From Rugalucina vietnamica (Eukaryota > Mollusca > Bivalvia > Lucinida > Lucinidae): a DNA stretch of 64,000 bases. The stretch is taken from assembly GCA_964017185.1 (NCBI GenBank), contig OZ024879.1, positions 43,841,883-43,905,882 on the forward strand, in the 5' to 3' direction. The position numbers and the translations under genes were made by a program. Within the stretch, counting starts at the first letter, position 1. Each line of letters begins with the position of its first letter. Positions 21,773 through 31,782 of this stretch are shown piece after piece. The notes below the pieces were generated by a model. That model was not told the origin of the DNA. It was given only the letters and a program-made list of their open reading frames with translations, and searched no databases.

Positions 21773-21869
21773 GTCCTCAGCAAAGCATTCTGATTTTAGG
21801 CAAGCACAGCCTTTTGGAGCTAGGTTCCCAGGATAAAGACCACCGGCATTTAGACCACAGACCACTTTG

Positions 21870-22194
21870 GCCTCAGCTGGACCTACCAGAGGGGCACTTA
21901 GACTTAACAAACTGCAGCCATTCTCCAATTAAAGTGGAGCGTCTTCGAGAATATTTGGCTAGTTATGATACTGTAGCGGCTAATGAATTATTGGTTGGAT
22001 TTTCTGAGGGGTTTCTTTGCATTACGATGGCCCTCGCATTGAAACAGATTGACATCAATCTAAAGTCAGTGCGTGATAACGAATATGAATCTTTGCGTTT
22101 AGTTTTGGAGGAAGTTAAAAAGGGTAGGATAGGATAGCGGGTCTGTTTGAGGAACGACCAATTCCGTTCCTCAGGCTGAATCCAAATGGTTTTG
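21870..22194 (+). pseudogene. DIRS-like pol, start of reverse transcriptase domain
   Basis: PIKVERLREYLASYD and LRLVLEEVKKGRI (about 21,930-22,130) are the linker that precedes the RT palm in DIRS-type pol. A short duplication (GGATAGGATAG at about 22,126) shifts the frame, after which LFEERPIPFLRLNPNG follows. A LINE then interrupts at 22,195. RT continues at 27,523. Confidence 0.55.
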
Positions 22195-22405
22195 ATTGAT
22201 TGATTGATGTTTAACGACGCGTCAACCCTAATGGGTCATTAGCGTCTAACAATTGTAAAATGCATAATTTAGTTCAGAGAAAAAGCAAAAAATATGGTAA
22301 GAATTATCAAAGTTATAAATAATTATTCCGCTAGATGAAAAATACAGTGATTAAAATGGAATGATAGAAATGGAGAAAGGTATAAATATGATTTAAGTTA
22401 AAAAT

Positions 22406-23070
22406 TTATATTTTGTTAAAAAGGTTAGTTCGTTTTAAAAATGACAAAATGCGTTCAACAGATACATTTTTGAACAAATCTTTCAAACTGTTATTTTGAA
22501 AGCAGGAACGACGTACATCTATAAAATCAATGCATTCAAGCAGAAAGTGCTTGACAGGTAATTGTGTGTCACATCCAATACATTGAGGTTTATCTTCTCG
22601 TTCAAGTAAATATGAATGTGTCAATCGTGTATGTCCAATTCGAAGACGAGAAAGAACAATCTCTTCCCGTCTCGAAAGTTTATGAATTAATCTTGGTCGT
22701 TTTACATGAGGTTCAATTTCTTTCAATTTATTGTCATCTGCTCTGCTCCAAATTGATTGCCATTCATTAAAGACATAGTCGTTGATAAAAGGTTTAAAAT
22801 TGATAAAAGGAATTTTAAAATCTGTTTGTTCTAGGCTCAGTGATTCTTTTGCTTTCTTGTCGACTTGCTCGTTACCATATATTCCTACATGACTGGGAAC
22901 CCAGCAATACACAATAGTTTTTAATTCAGAAATGCTATGATGTTTCAGCAATATATTTTGTATTTGTTGGTTTTTGGACATTGTATGGTTTAGGGCCTGA
23001 AGGACTGATAGAGAATCAGAGAAAATAACGAATTTGTTGTACGAGTTACAGTCATTAATGAAGTCTAAAG
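22406..23070 (-). pseudogene. LINE RNase H, C-terminal part and tail of ORF2
   Basis: In frame: FVIFSDSLSVLQAL, then VYCWVPSHVGIYGNEQVDKK (about 22,830-22,920), the last RNase H block with its active-site region. It continues through a Cys/His-containing end, TRLTHSYLL and C-x2-C...HFLLEC, common at the end of I-type ORF2. A one-base change near 23,090 separates it from the first RNase H block YTDGSKED upstream. Confidence 0.75.
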
Positions 23071-24261
23071 CTAAGTCAATAGCCTTAGCTTCTGTGTGAA
23101 AATTGAAGAACCATCAGGTAGACGTAAAGTTTTGCAAGCGTCTTTGGAATAAGTAGCACAGCCTACTTTGTTATCTTCCTTTGAACCATCAGTATAAATA
23201 AAATGATAATCAGAAAATTGTGACTGTAGTTGGTGGAAATTTTCTTTGAGAAAGTGTGGATTTGATTCTGATTTTTTCCCTGTGTGAAGTGTCAAATTTA
23301 CAGTTGGCTTTCTAATGCACCATGGTGGAATTTCAGAAACCGAATGTTTTTCTATTTTATCTTGTTTGATTTTTGCTGATGTTAAAAGTGGTGCTACTCG
23401 TAAACCAAAAGACCTGATAGCATTTGGTTTACTTTCATAACGCTGTAAGAGCTCGTCAGAAATATATGGTGGGAAAGTTACCTTATGTGCAGGATTAGAG
23501 GGGTTTGCTGCAAGTCTGATGGCATACTGAAGAGTAAGTTTTTCTCGACGCAAATATAGTGATGGTTCTTCTGCCTCAACATAGAGGCTCTCAACATGTG
23601 ACGTTCGAAAAGCCCCAAGAGCTAGTCTTAGTCCTTGGTGGTGAACTGTATCAAGCATACTCAGGTATGATTTTCTAGCTGTAGCTGATCCATACACAAT
23701 GGATCCGTAATCCAACTTCGACCGAATAATTGACCGATATAGCTGCAGAAGGACAGTGCGGTCAGCACCCCAGTCGGTATGCGATAAAACCTTTAGTAAG
23801 TTTAATGCTTTTAGACATTTTGCCTTTAAATACTTGATATGCGGTATAAAGGAAAGCTTTCGATCAAATAGAACTCCTAGAAATTTAAAATCTTCAACCA
23901 CTGGAATAAGAGATCCATATAAGTAAAGTTCAGGATCATCATGTACTTTCCGTAGCTGACAGAAATGTACACATTGTGTTTTCGACTTGGAAAATTTAAA
24001 ACCATTATGCGAAGCCCACTTTTCTATTCTATTTATACACTGCTGTAAGTGTCTTTCAATAGTTCTCATACTTTTCGATCTATAGCACATGCAAAAGTCA
24101 TCTACATACAATGATCCATCTGTTTTAGGATCCAAACAGTCCATTATGCTTGATATTGAATAATGTTGTAGACAGAATGCTCCCTTGTGGGACACCCTGT
24201 GCCTGATCAAATTGTTCGGATAAAGTCGATCCAACTCGAACCTGGATCCATCGATCCGCAA
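23071..24261 (-). pseudogene. LINE reverse transcriptase, C-terminal half plus RNase H start
   Basis: Contains GSLYVDDF (motif C, YVDD intact, near 24,110), the thumb block FKFLGVLFDRKLSFIPHI (about 23,840-23,895), DYGSIVYGSA (about 23,700), and at the end the RNase H start HFIYTDGSKED with the first catalytic aspartate. The motif B block QGVPQGSILS sits just upstream in another frame (about 24,190), so a frameshift lies near 24,165. All parts are minus-strand and collinear with ORF2. Confidence 0.8.
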
Positions 24262-24334
24262 GGAAACTTTCTATAAATGTAGCTAATCTGCCTCTAATTC
24301 CGAGATCATGGAGATCTCGTAGAATGCCATACCT

Positions 24335-25592
24335 TCAAGTGGTATCATAAGCTTTTTCCAAGTCGAAAAACACGGCCACCACATGCTCTTTAGCAACAAA
24401 TGCATCTCGTATGAATGTTTCCAGTCTTACCAAATTGTCACTGGTACATCGTTCAGATCGGAAGCCCGACTGAACAGGTGAAATAAGATTGTTACTTTCT
24501 AAGTACCAGACAAGTCTAACATTAATCATTCTCTCTAAGGTTTTACAAAAACAACTTGTAAGTGCTATTGGTCTGTAATTGTTATTTTCCTGTTTAGGAA
24601 CTGGTATAACTGTGGCTAGTTCCCAACTTTCAGGAAACTTCCCAGTTTCCCACATATCATTGAATATTTCTAATAGAGCTTGAAGTGAGCTAGGAGGAAG
24701 ATGTTTAAGCATTTGATAGTGAACTTCGTCGGGACCTGTTGCTGTATCATGGGCTTTACTGATAGCATCCTTCAGTTCATCTAAATTAAATGGTGTATTA
24801 TATTCTTCATTATTAGATGACTTGAAATTTAATTTAATTTTTTCCTGTTCTTTCTTGTATTTTTGAAAGTCCTTTGAGTAATGGCTTGTTGATGAATTTG
24901 AACAAAATTGTGATGCCAAAGTGTCTGCTATATCTTGCTTTGTTGATGCCAATTCAGATCCGTTGTTAAAATTTGTATTAAGATGTTGATAAGTAGCAGT
25001 TTTTGTTTTACCTGATATTTTCCTAACCAGACCCCAGACCTTTTTGGTTGGCGTTTTGTAATTTAATTTTGACACATATGTTCGCCATGATTTACGTTTG
25101 GCTGATTTAATTGTCCGACGGGCCTTTGCTCTAGCTTCTTTACAATCGTCATTGTACCATGGGTTACTTTTCTTTGGGTTTGTCGAGGTTTTTGGAATGC
25201 ATTTTTCAGATATACTTATTAAAGAAGAAGTAAAAGTTGCTATAGGATCAGAAGATTCTGAGAGAGAAGTGTTAGTAAGGGATTCATCACATAAAGTATG
25301 AAATAAATCCCAATTAGCTTTATTTAGTTTCCATTTAGGATTATGATCTTCATCGAGATTCTGAATGCTTTCAATTATTATCGGAAAGTGATCAGACCCG
25401 TGTTGGTCTTCACATACAGACCAATTATAGTCAAGATAGAGAGAGTGATGAAAGAGTGAGAGATCAATAGACGAAAAAGTACCTTTTCCAGAATCATGAT
25501 AAGTTTTAGATTTATCATTCATTAAGCAGATGTCATTCTGTGTGATAAATTCCTCGATTAACTCTCCTCTGGGGTCATTATCGTTACTACCC
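24335..25592 (-). pseudogene. LINE endonuclease end and reverse transcriptase N-terminal half
   Basis: From 25,592 leftwards: WGSNDNDPRGELIEEFI and DLSLFHHSL, then GSDHFPIIIE (end of the AP-type endonuclease, catalytic SDH present). A linker follows, then RT blocks TGPDEVHYQMLKHLP, VIPVPKQENNNYRPIALTS and VFFDLEKAYDTT (motif A). The next codon is a TGA where tryptophan is expected, and the frame goes on as RYGILRDL. One stop and the frameshift near 24,165 disable the RT; otherwise it is well kept. Confidence 0.8.
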
Positions 25593-25596
25593 CAAA

Positions 25597-26728
25597 CGGC
25601 TGAGACACAATCAGGGTTGCCTTTTGTGTTGCACTTGAGGCAAAAAAGTAACCTCTTTGTATTTTCATTTTTCTTGGTTTATAATAACTTATGACCTATC
25701 AGGTTTATATTCCAGAAATAATTCTTTTGGCTCTCGCGTTTTTCAAATTTCACCATAGTGGGTAATGGGAATAGTTCAGAAAAGGAGCTTCAAACCAGTG
25801 TTTTGGGCTGCTTAAATAAGATCATATGCAGCCTAGATAAGTCATTGTTCCATGCTGCAGTTAATTTAATACAATGTAACATGTGTGGTTGCATATGAAA
25901 AATTGAAGGAAACCTTGACTGCAAAACACATTTTATTTCTAGGGTGTCTCTAAACATGGGGCTACGGACTCTACAGGCCATGCAAAAAATATATTTGACC
26001 ACATCAGCGGTCCTATACAATTTCTTGACAAAACCTTCAGCCATGTTTTACTAGTCCTCAGTCTGAAAAATAATAAGACCATTTCATCCTTGTTAATAGG
26101 AATCTGGCTTTGATCATCCATTATGAAAATAGGGGCTACGGACTCTACATAAAAACGATGCTTTTTAAAAAAACAAGTACTCTTCACTGTGAGGATAAAT
26201 TCAACTTCCATTGATTCTAAACTTTCTATTGTCTTAACAATGAAAGACTAGATACCAAAAAATCATGTTCTAATCATGGGTGTAATTTTTTTTACCCACC
26301 AACTAAAGACACCATGAAAAATTGAAAAACATAAGAAATGTAGTGTTTCACTTCATACTCCATATTTTCATTAATTTTAGTCCAAATACAAAGCCGTAAA
26401 AAGTATATTACAGGGGACATATGTCTCCTTAGTTCTAAAGCCATATGCAATATATTTCATTCATGAACATTAAAGCAAACATGTTTACAAAACACCCAAA
26501 ATAAAAGTGCAACATCATAACATGTTAAAAACAGTGTTTTTTTAGCATACAATCTCTCACTGACGCAAAATATTGTACATATTATGGTATCATTATATAT
26601 CGCCAGAAAGCTTATTATCCCAGTGTTATAATAAAATAAAAACAATAGGTATTGGATAATATCACACTGAATCACAGATGCATAACATGACCGAGGTAGT
26701 AAAGGCAACCCTGATTGTGTCTCAGCCG
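25597..26728. mobile_element. Non-autonomous DNA transposon, 28-bp inverted ends, CAAA target duplication
   Basis: The ends CGGCTGAGACACAATCAGGG and its complement CCCTGATTGTGTCTCAGCCG are perfect and extend inward by TTGCCTTT. CAAA stands at 25,593-25,596 and again at 26,729-26,732. Taking one CAAA and the element out rejoins the LINE endonuclease in frame. Inside, GGGGCTACGGACTCTAC occurs twice (25,959 and 26,132). No transposase is visible. A 4-bp duplication would fit Chapaev- or Sola-like elements; I do not choose. Confidence 0.85.
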
Positions 26729-26732
26729 CAAA

Positions 26733-27150
26733 GTAAATTGTGACCATTGAAGTCACCTAATATCATAAAGGGAAAAGGGAGTTGCTTCAGTAAAGAGTTA
26801 AGATGTTCAGATCTTAGTTCGAAGGAAGGCGGGATATAGACAGAACAGAAAGTAATCTCTTTGTCAAGAGTAACAGAAACAGCTTTAGCTTGTAAATTTG
26901 TTTTCAACTTAATTTCACGTTGAGGTAAGGAAGACTTAACTAGAATAGAGCTTCCACCAGAAGCTCTGGCACAATCACAGTGGATGTGATTGTAAACATT
27001 AAAGCCTTTGAAAGTAAAGTTGTCGTCAGTTTTCAGAAAAGTTTCTTGTAGACAGAAAACAGAAGGTCCTAGTAGACTTAATAGTAATAGTAATTCTTCA
27101 TAACGTGGTTTTATGCCTCGACAATTCCACTGTATAATTCTTTTTTACTT
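26733..27150 (-). pseudogene. LINE ORF2 AP-type endonuclease, N-terminal part
   Basis: One open frame: IQWNCRGIKPRYEEL, VFCLQETFL (catalytic glutamate of the QET block), ASGGSSILV, FCSVYIPPS and ILGDFNGHN (GDFN block). It is then cut by the DNA transposon and resumes at 25,592. All blocks of an APE endonuclease are present over the two parts. It nicks target DNA to prime reverse transcription in this class. Confidence 0.8.
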
Positions 27151-27239
27151 TTGTCCATTAGATAATTTACAGAGAATTAAAAACTTGACCCTTCTTAAAT
27201 GTAAAAGACTGGAAACTAAGTATTTGGAATTCTTGGAAG

Positions 27240-27517
27240 ATGCACTTTGCGAGGACTAGGAGGAGTGACATCTGCCTCCATGCTAGTTTCTTCAAGGCAG
27301 TCATAGTAATTGTCAGTTCTTACGGGTCATCAGCCCCTTTCGGTACTCTCTCGGACAGAAGCTTCCTTCTATCCTTTGGTGAGAGAGGCTTTGGTGGTGC
27401 AGGAGGCTTTCCTCCTGCCGTTGGAGGTTTACCTCCAGTTGGAGGTTTACCTCCTGCAGTTTTGTTGGACGGAGGGTTTTGAGCAGGAGGTTTGCCTCCT
27501 GCTTGTGCAGGGGATGC
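27240..27517 (-). pseudogene. LINE ORF1 C-terminus with GGKPP repeats
   Basis: Minus-strand reading gives AQAGGKPPAQ, TAGGKPPTGGKPPTAGGKPP and then KPLSPKDRRKLLSERVPKG, a short Gly/Pro/Lys repeat followed by a basic tail. Position directly before the endonuclease ORF suggests it is the end of ORF1, the RNA-binding protein of such LINEs. The 5' truncation of the insertion falls inside it. Low-complexity, so assignment rests on position. Confidence 0.5.
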
Positions 27518-27522
27518 TTTTG

Positions 27523-28604
27523 TCTTGTTCCGAAAAGTGACGGTAGTTTTCGTTTAATTCACCATTTATCACACCTTGTAGGTGAGAGTGTAAATGATTT
27601 TATTGATCCAAACTTATGTTCAGTGCCCTACTCTTCATTCGAGCATGCCATTGAAATGATCAGTGAATTGGGTCCAGCAGCCTGGCTAGAGAAAATTGAC
27701 GTTCAGTCAGCCTTTCGTTTGTTAAAAGTGAGAGAGGAGGATTTCCAATTGCTCGGATTCCGTTTGCTAGATAAGTTTGATGTGGACAAGGTTTTGAGCT
27801 TGGGGTCGTCCATTTCTTGTAGGCTTTTAGAAATTGTTTCGTCATTTCTTGAGTGGCTTGTTCGGAAATTAGATTCGGTTGATCATTACCTTGGTGATTT
27901 TTTGTTTGCTGTTGTTAATTGTACCAGTGATTGTGCCATTTTAATGTGGTCCTTTGCTCAAATTTGCGAAGATTTAGGGGTGCCGATAGCTTCAAGCAAA
28001 ACTGTTGGCCCGACTCAAGTCTTGGTTTACCTTGGTCTTGACACTGATACGTTAGAGATGTATGTCAAAGTTCCGTTTGTTAAACTGCAAGCTTTGAGAG
28101 ATTTATTGCTTTCTTTCCTTGGTAGGAAGAAAATCACATTGAAGGAGCTTCAGTCTTTGTCAGGTTCTCTGAACTTTTGCGCTAGAGCTATTCCTGCAGC
28201 TGTTGCTTTTAGCAGACGGTTTTATGATGCTTCCATTGGGATGGTGAACCTAAATCACCATCTGCGGCTGTCATCTGCTATGAAGGAGGATATGCACATG
28301 TGGCTCATGTTTCTAGAATGCTTTAATGGTTCTGTGTTTTTTTCCAGAGAGGGAGTGGTCAGACTGCAGTCGGCCTCAGTTGTTCACTGATGGTGCAGGT
28401 GGTTCACAGTTAGGTTGTGCAGCAATTTTGGGTAGTCGCTGGTCTTTTCTACGGTGGCCTTCTCTTTGGTCTGAAGCTCCTATTCTGAAAGACATTACAT
28501 TCTTGGTGTTAGTTCATATAGTTCTGGCATTTCATTTGTGGGGACACTTACTTCAGAATAAGAATATTGTTTTGCGTTCTGACAATCAAGCTTTGATTTA
28601 TATT
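27523..28604 (+). pseudogene. DIRS-like reverse transcriptase and RNase H, catalytic site lost
   Basis: RT blocks: VPKSDGSFRLIHHLSHLVG (27,528-27,590), AWLEKIDVQSAFRLL (about 27,680-27,725), then VDHYLGDFLF (about 27,880-27,905), where the expected Y-L-D-D reads Y-L-G-D, and GPTQVLVYLGL. The long block KKITLKELQSLSGSLNFCARAIPA is typical of DIRS-type pol. A frameshift near 28,340 leads into RNase H: LFTDGAGGSQLG, then LRSDNQALIYI, where an LTR element interrupts at 28,605. The reading frame resumes directly after it at 35,476. The lost aspartate predicts an inactive enzyme. Confidence 0.75.
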
Positions 28605-29399
28605 GTTACGACCTCGCGTAACTAGACAGGTACAGCGAAAAACAACCAAGTAATTTAAACTTAACAATATTTAATCAAACAAATAAATGCTGCAAATACA
28701 TAAAAACAAACAAACAGATAAGTAAATAAATAAATAAATAACTTACAAAGTTAATGTCAAATAAGTCCTTGTCCCTCAAATGTAAGTCCACAATCCAGTA
28801 ACCAGAATATGAGCACATGTATATTTTAATCCACACAAAACACTAGTGAAACAACCAAAATTATATACTTTAAATCACTTCAAATTTCTGAATGCCTAAG
28901 ACTGAATTGGGACCTATATTTATACATCTAAGGAAATTCTCCAGGTTTCTAGAGAATGATATAATAAACTTTTCTCTAGAAAAGAAACGAACTAAACGAA
29001 AGTTCTTTTAAATTCTCCAAAGAGAATTTAGAATTCTCCAGAGAGAATTCAAGGCCGCAACGACCATCAAGACTAAACGAGAGTCCACTAGACCCTTCGA
29101 GATCTCAGTATACATAGTCCAAATATATTTTTAACTTATGGTAAAAAAAAACACTAACTCCATTTTCATCTGGAATTATCCACAAAGTGCTCATAGAATT
29201 TTCTATACTTCTTAATTATATAACAGTGATAAAAATAATCAATGACATTCTTCTACAAAGTTCTAGATAATAAATTGTAGAAACATAAAAAAGAAATATA
29301 TATTAATTAATTGGGTTACTCCCCTTTGATTATATATATATAAATTATAAGTAATAGCTTTAAAAAGAATCAATATTATTGAATCAATTATATATAACA
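28605..29399 (-). repeat. 3' LTR of the Gmr1-like element
   Basis: Differs from the other LTR at a few sites only, for example AACAATATTTAATC against AACAGTATTTAATC, TTCTTAATTA against TTCTAAATTA, and an A-run of 9 against 8. It contains a cluster of GAATTCTCC / GAGAATTC half-palindromes at about 29,015-29,052 and TATA-rich sequence at its end. Confidence 0.9.
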
Positions 29400-29410
29400 C
29401 TTCCCCTCTT
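29400..29410 (-). promoter_or_regulatory. Polypurine tract
   Basis: AAGAGGGGAAG on the minus strand, directly against the 3' LTR: the expected primer site for plus-strand DNA synthesis. Confidence 0.75.
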
Positions 29411-29483
29411 CAATGAAAAGAAAGTTTTATGAAATAAAACTTTCTTTTGCAATACACATATGCAAACACACAAGGCAAAACTG

Positions 29484-30917
29484 TCAAGCTCTTGAAAGGG
29501 TGTCTGGAATTATATTATCTCTACCTTTTATGTGTCTAATGTCAAGATTGTGCTCTTGCAACATGAGACTCCATCTGAGCAAACGCTGATTCTTGTTTTT
29601 CATTTTGTATATGAAGGTCAGTGGATTGTGATCACTGAAGACGACAATTGGTGAATTTGCAGAAGACAGATACACTTGAAAGTGTTGAAGGGCAAGAATA
29701 AGAGATAGACATTCTTTCTCTATAGTAGAATAATTTCTTTGATGTTTGTCAAACTTCTTTGAAAAGTAACAAACAGGATGATCAACACCATTGTCATCTT
29801 CTTGTAACAATACACTGCCTGCACCAACATCACTTGCATCCACCGCCATTTTGAATTCTCTGTCAAAGCGTGGTGCTGATAGAACTGGAGCACTCTTAAG
29901 TATGGCCTTTAACTGATCAAAAGACTTCTGACAAGCCTCAGACCAAACATACCTGACCTTCTTACCAAGTAAATTTGTCAAAGGCTCAGCTATAACTGAA
30001 AAATTATTACAGAACTTTCTGTAATATCCAGCCATACCCAAAAAGCGCATCAGTTGCCGTTTTCCTGTAGGTACAGGAAAATCTGATATAGCCTCAACTT
30101 TGGCTTCTACAGGTCTGACCTGACCTTGTCCAACAATATGTCCTAGAAATGTCAAACTAGCATGGCAAAATTCACTTTTCGGTAAGTTTATTGTCAGTTT
30201 AGCATCACTGAGTCTTTTGAAGAATTCTCTGATGATCTCCAGGTGTTGTTTCCACTCTTCACTGTAGATGATGGCATCGTCGATGTAAGCTTTACACCCA
30301 TCCAGACCGAAAATCAAACTATTAACCAAGCGCTGAAATGTTGCTGGAGAGTTTTTCATGCCAAAAGGCATCACTTTATATTGATAAAGTCCATCAGGAG
30401 TAACAAATGCCGAGATCTCCTTTGCTCTGTCTGTAAGTGGAATCTGCCAAAACCCTTTCAAAAGATCGAATTTCGTCACATATTTGGCGTGACCAATGTT
30501 GTCGATGCAGTCATCAATTCTTGGTATGGGAAATGTGTCAGTTTTTGTGACAGAATTTACTTTTCTATAGTCTGTGCACATTCGAAATGTCCCATCAGAT
30601 TTTGGCACAAGTATACAAGGAGAACTCCATTCACTTTGACTAGGTTCTATAAAGTCATTGTCCAGCAAATACTTAACTTCTTTCCTGAGATATTGTTGTC
30701 TTTCAGGATGAAGTCTATACGGATGTTGTTTCACCGGTTTTGCTCCTTCAATAATGTCTACATCATGGTAGATTTTATCGGTTCTGGATGGAATGTCCGG
30801 ATATAAGTGCTCATATTCAAGAATTAATTGTTTTAGTTCATGTTTCTTGTCCGGATCTAGATGTGACAGTTTCTGATCGAGGTCATGAAGAATGTCAGAA
30901 TTCTGGAGTTTTGAATA
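29484..30917 (-). CDS. Gmr1-like reverse transcriptase and RNase H
   Basis: The open frame follows a TAA at 30,918-30,920 in the same frame as integrase. From the first ATG at 30,734 it gives 416 residues. RT has CILVPKSDGTFRMCTDYR, the FDLLKGFWQIPL block (motif A) and AYIDDAIIYS (motif C, YIDD at residues 150-153). RNase H of the Gypsy type follows, with DASDVGAGSVLLQ, YSTIEKECLSL and FSDHNPLTF (acidic residues at about 299, 342 and 368), ending HIKGRDNIIPDTLSR. No integrase follows; 29,411-29,483 is short leader to the polypurine tract. All catalytic residues I can check are present. Retrotransposition enzyme, not a host gene. Confidence 0.85.
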   Translation of the reverse strand, partial: YSKLQNSDILHDLDQKLSHLDPDKKHELKQLILEYEHLYPDIPSRTDKIYHDVDIIEGAKPVKQHPYRLHPERQQYLRKEVKYLLDNDFIEPSQSEWSSPCILVPKSDGTFRMCTDYRKVNSVTKTDTFPIPRIDDCIDNIGHAKYVTKFDLLKGFWQIPLTDRAKEISAFVTPDGLYQYKVMPFGMKNSPATFQRLVNSLIFGLDGCKAYIDDAIIYSEEWKQHLEIIREFFKRLSDAKLTINLPKSEFCHASLTFLGHIVGQGQVRPVEAKVEAISDFPVPTGKRQLMRFLGMAGYYRKFCNNFSVIAEPLTNLLGKKVRYVWSEACQKSFDQLKAILKSAPVLSAPRFDREFKMAVDASDVGAGSVLLQEDDNGVDHPVCYFSKKFDKHQRNYSTIEKECLSLILALQHFQVYLSSANSPIVVFSDHNPLTFIYKMKNKNQRLLRWSLMLQEHNLDIRHIKGRDNIIPDTLSRA

Positions 30918-31685
30918 TTATGGTTCACAGTTCACAGAGTTCATTTCTTCAAAGTCTGTCTGATTTTGTTCATGAGGGACAGAATTAACTATGCTTACTG
31001 AGGAAATAACTGAACTATCATTATCACTATCCCTATCAATGTACTTTTTAAGCATGTTAATATGACATAATTGTTTTTGCTTGCGCCTCCCAGGAGTGTT
31101 AACAATGTAATTTACATCACTTAACCTTTTCTCAACAGTATATGGACCATAATATCTAGCTTGTAATGGCCTGCCAGGAATGGGCAAAAGAGCAATCACC
31201 TTGTCTCCAGGGTCAAAATTTCTGTTCTGAGCATTTTCATCAAAATGCAACTTCATTTTGTTCTGAGCTGACTTAAGATTGGACCGAGCAACTTCCCAAG
31301 CTTTTGTCAATCTAGTTTTGAAGTCAGACACATACTGAAGTAAGTTCAAAGGACTGTCATTACTTGAAAGAAACTTCTCTTTCATAAGTTTTAAAGGTCC
31401 ACGAACAGTGTGTCCGAAAACAAGTTCAAACGGACTGAACCCAAGAGACTCTTGTACTGACTCTCTGACAGCAAATAATAGCAAATGTATGCCTTCATCC
31501 CAATCTTTCTCGGTGTCAAAACAGTAAAATCTGATCATGTTCTTCAAAGTTTGATGGAATCTTTCCAAAGCACCTTGACTTTCAGGATGATAAGCTGATG
31601 ACTTGTATTGTTTAATGCCAAGTTCATGCATTACTTGCTGAAATGTTCCTGACATAAAATTGGAACCCTGATCTGATTGGACTGA
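30918..31685 (-). pseudogene. Gmr1-like integrase, C-terminal half
   Basis: Begins right after the inserted Penelope tail with SVQSDQGSNFMSG (second catalytic aspartate). Next is YHPESQGALERFHQTLK (catalytic glutamate, spacing as in D,D-35-E integrases), then the GPY/F-type module ARYYGPYTVEKRLSDVNYIV near 31,130. It ends at TAA 30,918, immediately before the RT frame. Whether that stop is original or a mutation cannot be told; everything on both sides is in one frame. Confidence 0.8.
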
Positions 31686-31782
31686 CTGATTGTTAGTTTG
31701 GTTTTTTCCCACCTCGGTTTTTGGAGTGGGAATCTTTTTCTGATTGCGCCTTTTCCTGATCTTTGCCTACTTGTACCTTTTT
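31686..31782 (+). mobile_element. Penelope-like tail, 97-bp insertion splitting integrase
   Basis: CTGATTGTTAGTTTGG, CTCGGTTTTTGGAGTGGGAA, GATTGCGCCTTTTCCTGATC, TTGCCTACTTGTACC and T's: the last tenth of the Penelope tail. It lies between VGLPK and SVQSDQ of integrase, where the uninterrupted protein is continuous. It shows the Penelope family was active after this LTR copy inserted. Confidence 0.8.

Larger units (their letters stand above)
22195..27517 (-). mobile_element. I/Jockey-type LINE, 5'-truncated, inserted in DIRS-like pol
   Basis: On the minus strand the order is ORF1 C-terminus (27,517 to about 27,240), AP-type endonuclease, reverse transcriptase, RNase H, and a short 3' end finishing in (ATCA)n near 22,195. 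ATGGTTTTG at 22,186-22,194 and ATGCTTTTG at 27,514-27,522 look like a target duplication with one change. An RNase H after RT places it in the I group rather than classical Jockey; exact clade open. It is itself interrupted by a DNA transposon (25,597-26,728) and carries a stop and frameshifts, so it is inactive. Confidence 0.75.

Noticed and set aside
29015..29052. Heat-shock elements in the LTR
   Set aside because: The GAATTC-centred half-palindromes do not have the nGAAnnTTCn spacing.
30243..30806. 187-codon plus-strand frame
   Set aside because: Shadow of the Gmr1-like reverse transcriptase on the other strand, composition follows the antisense.
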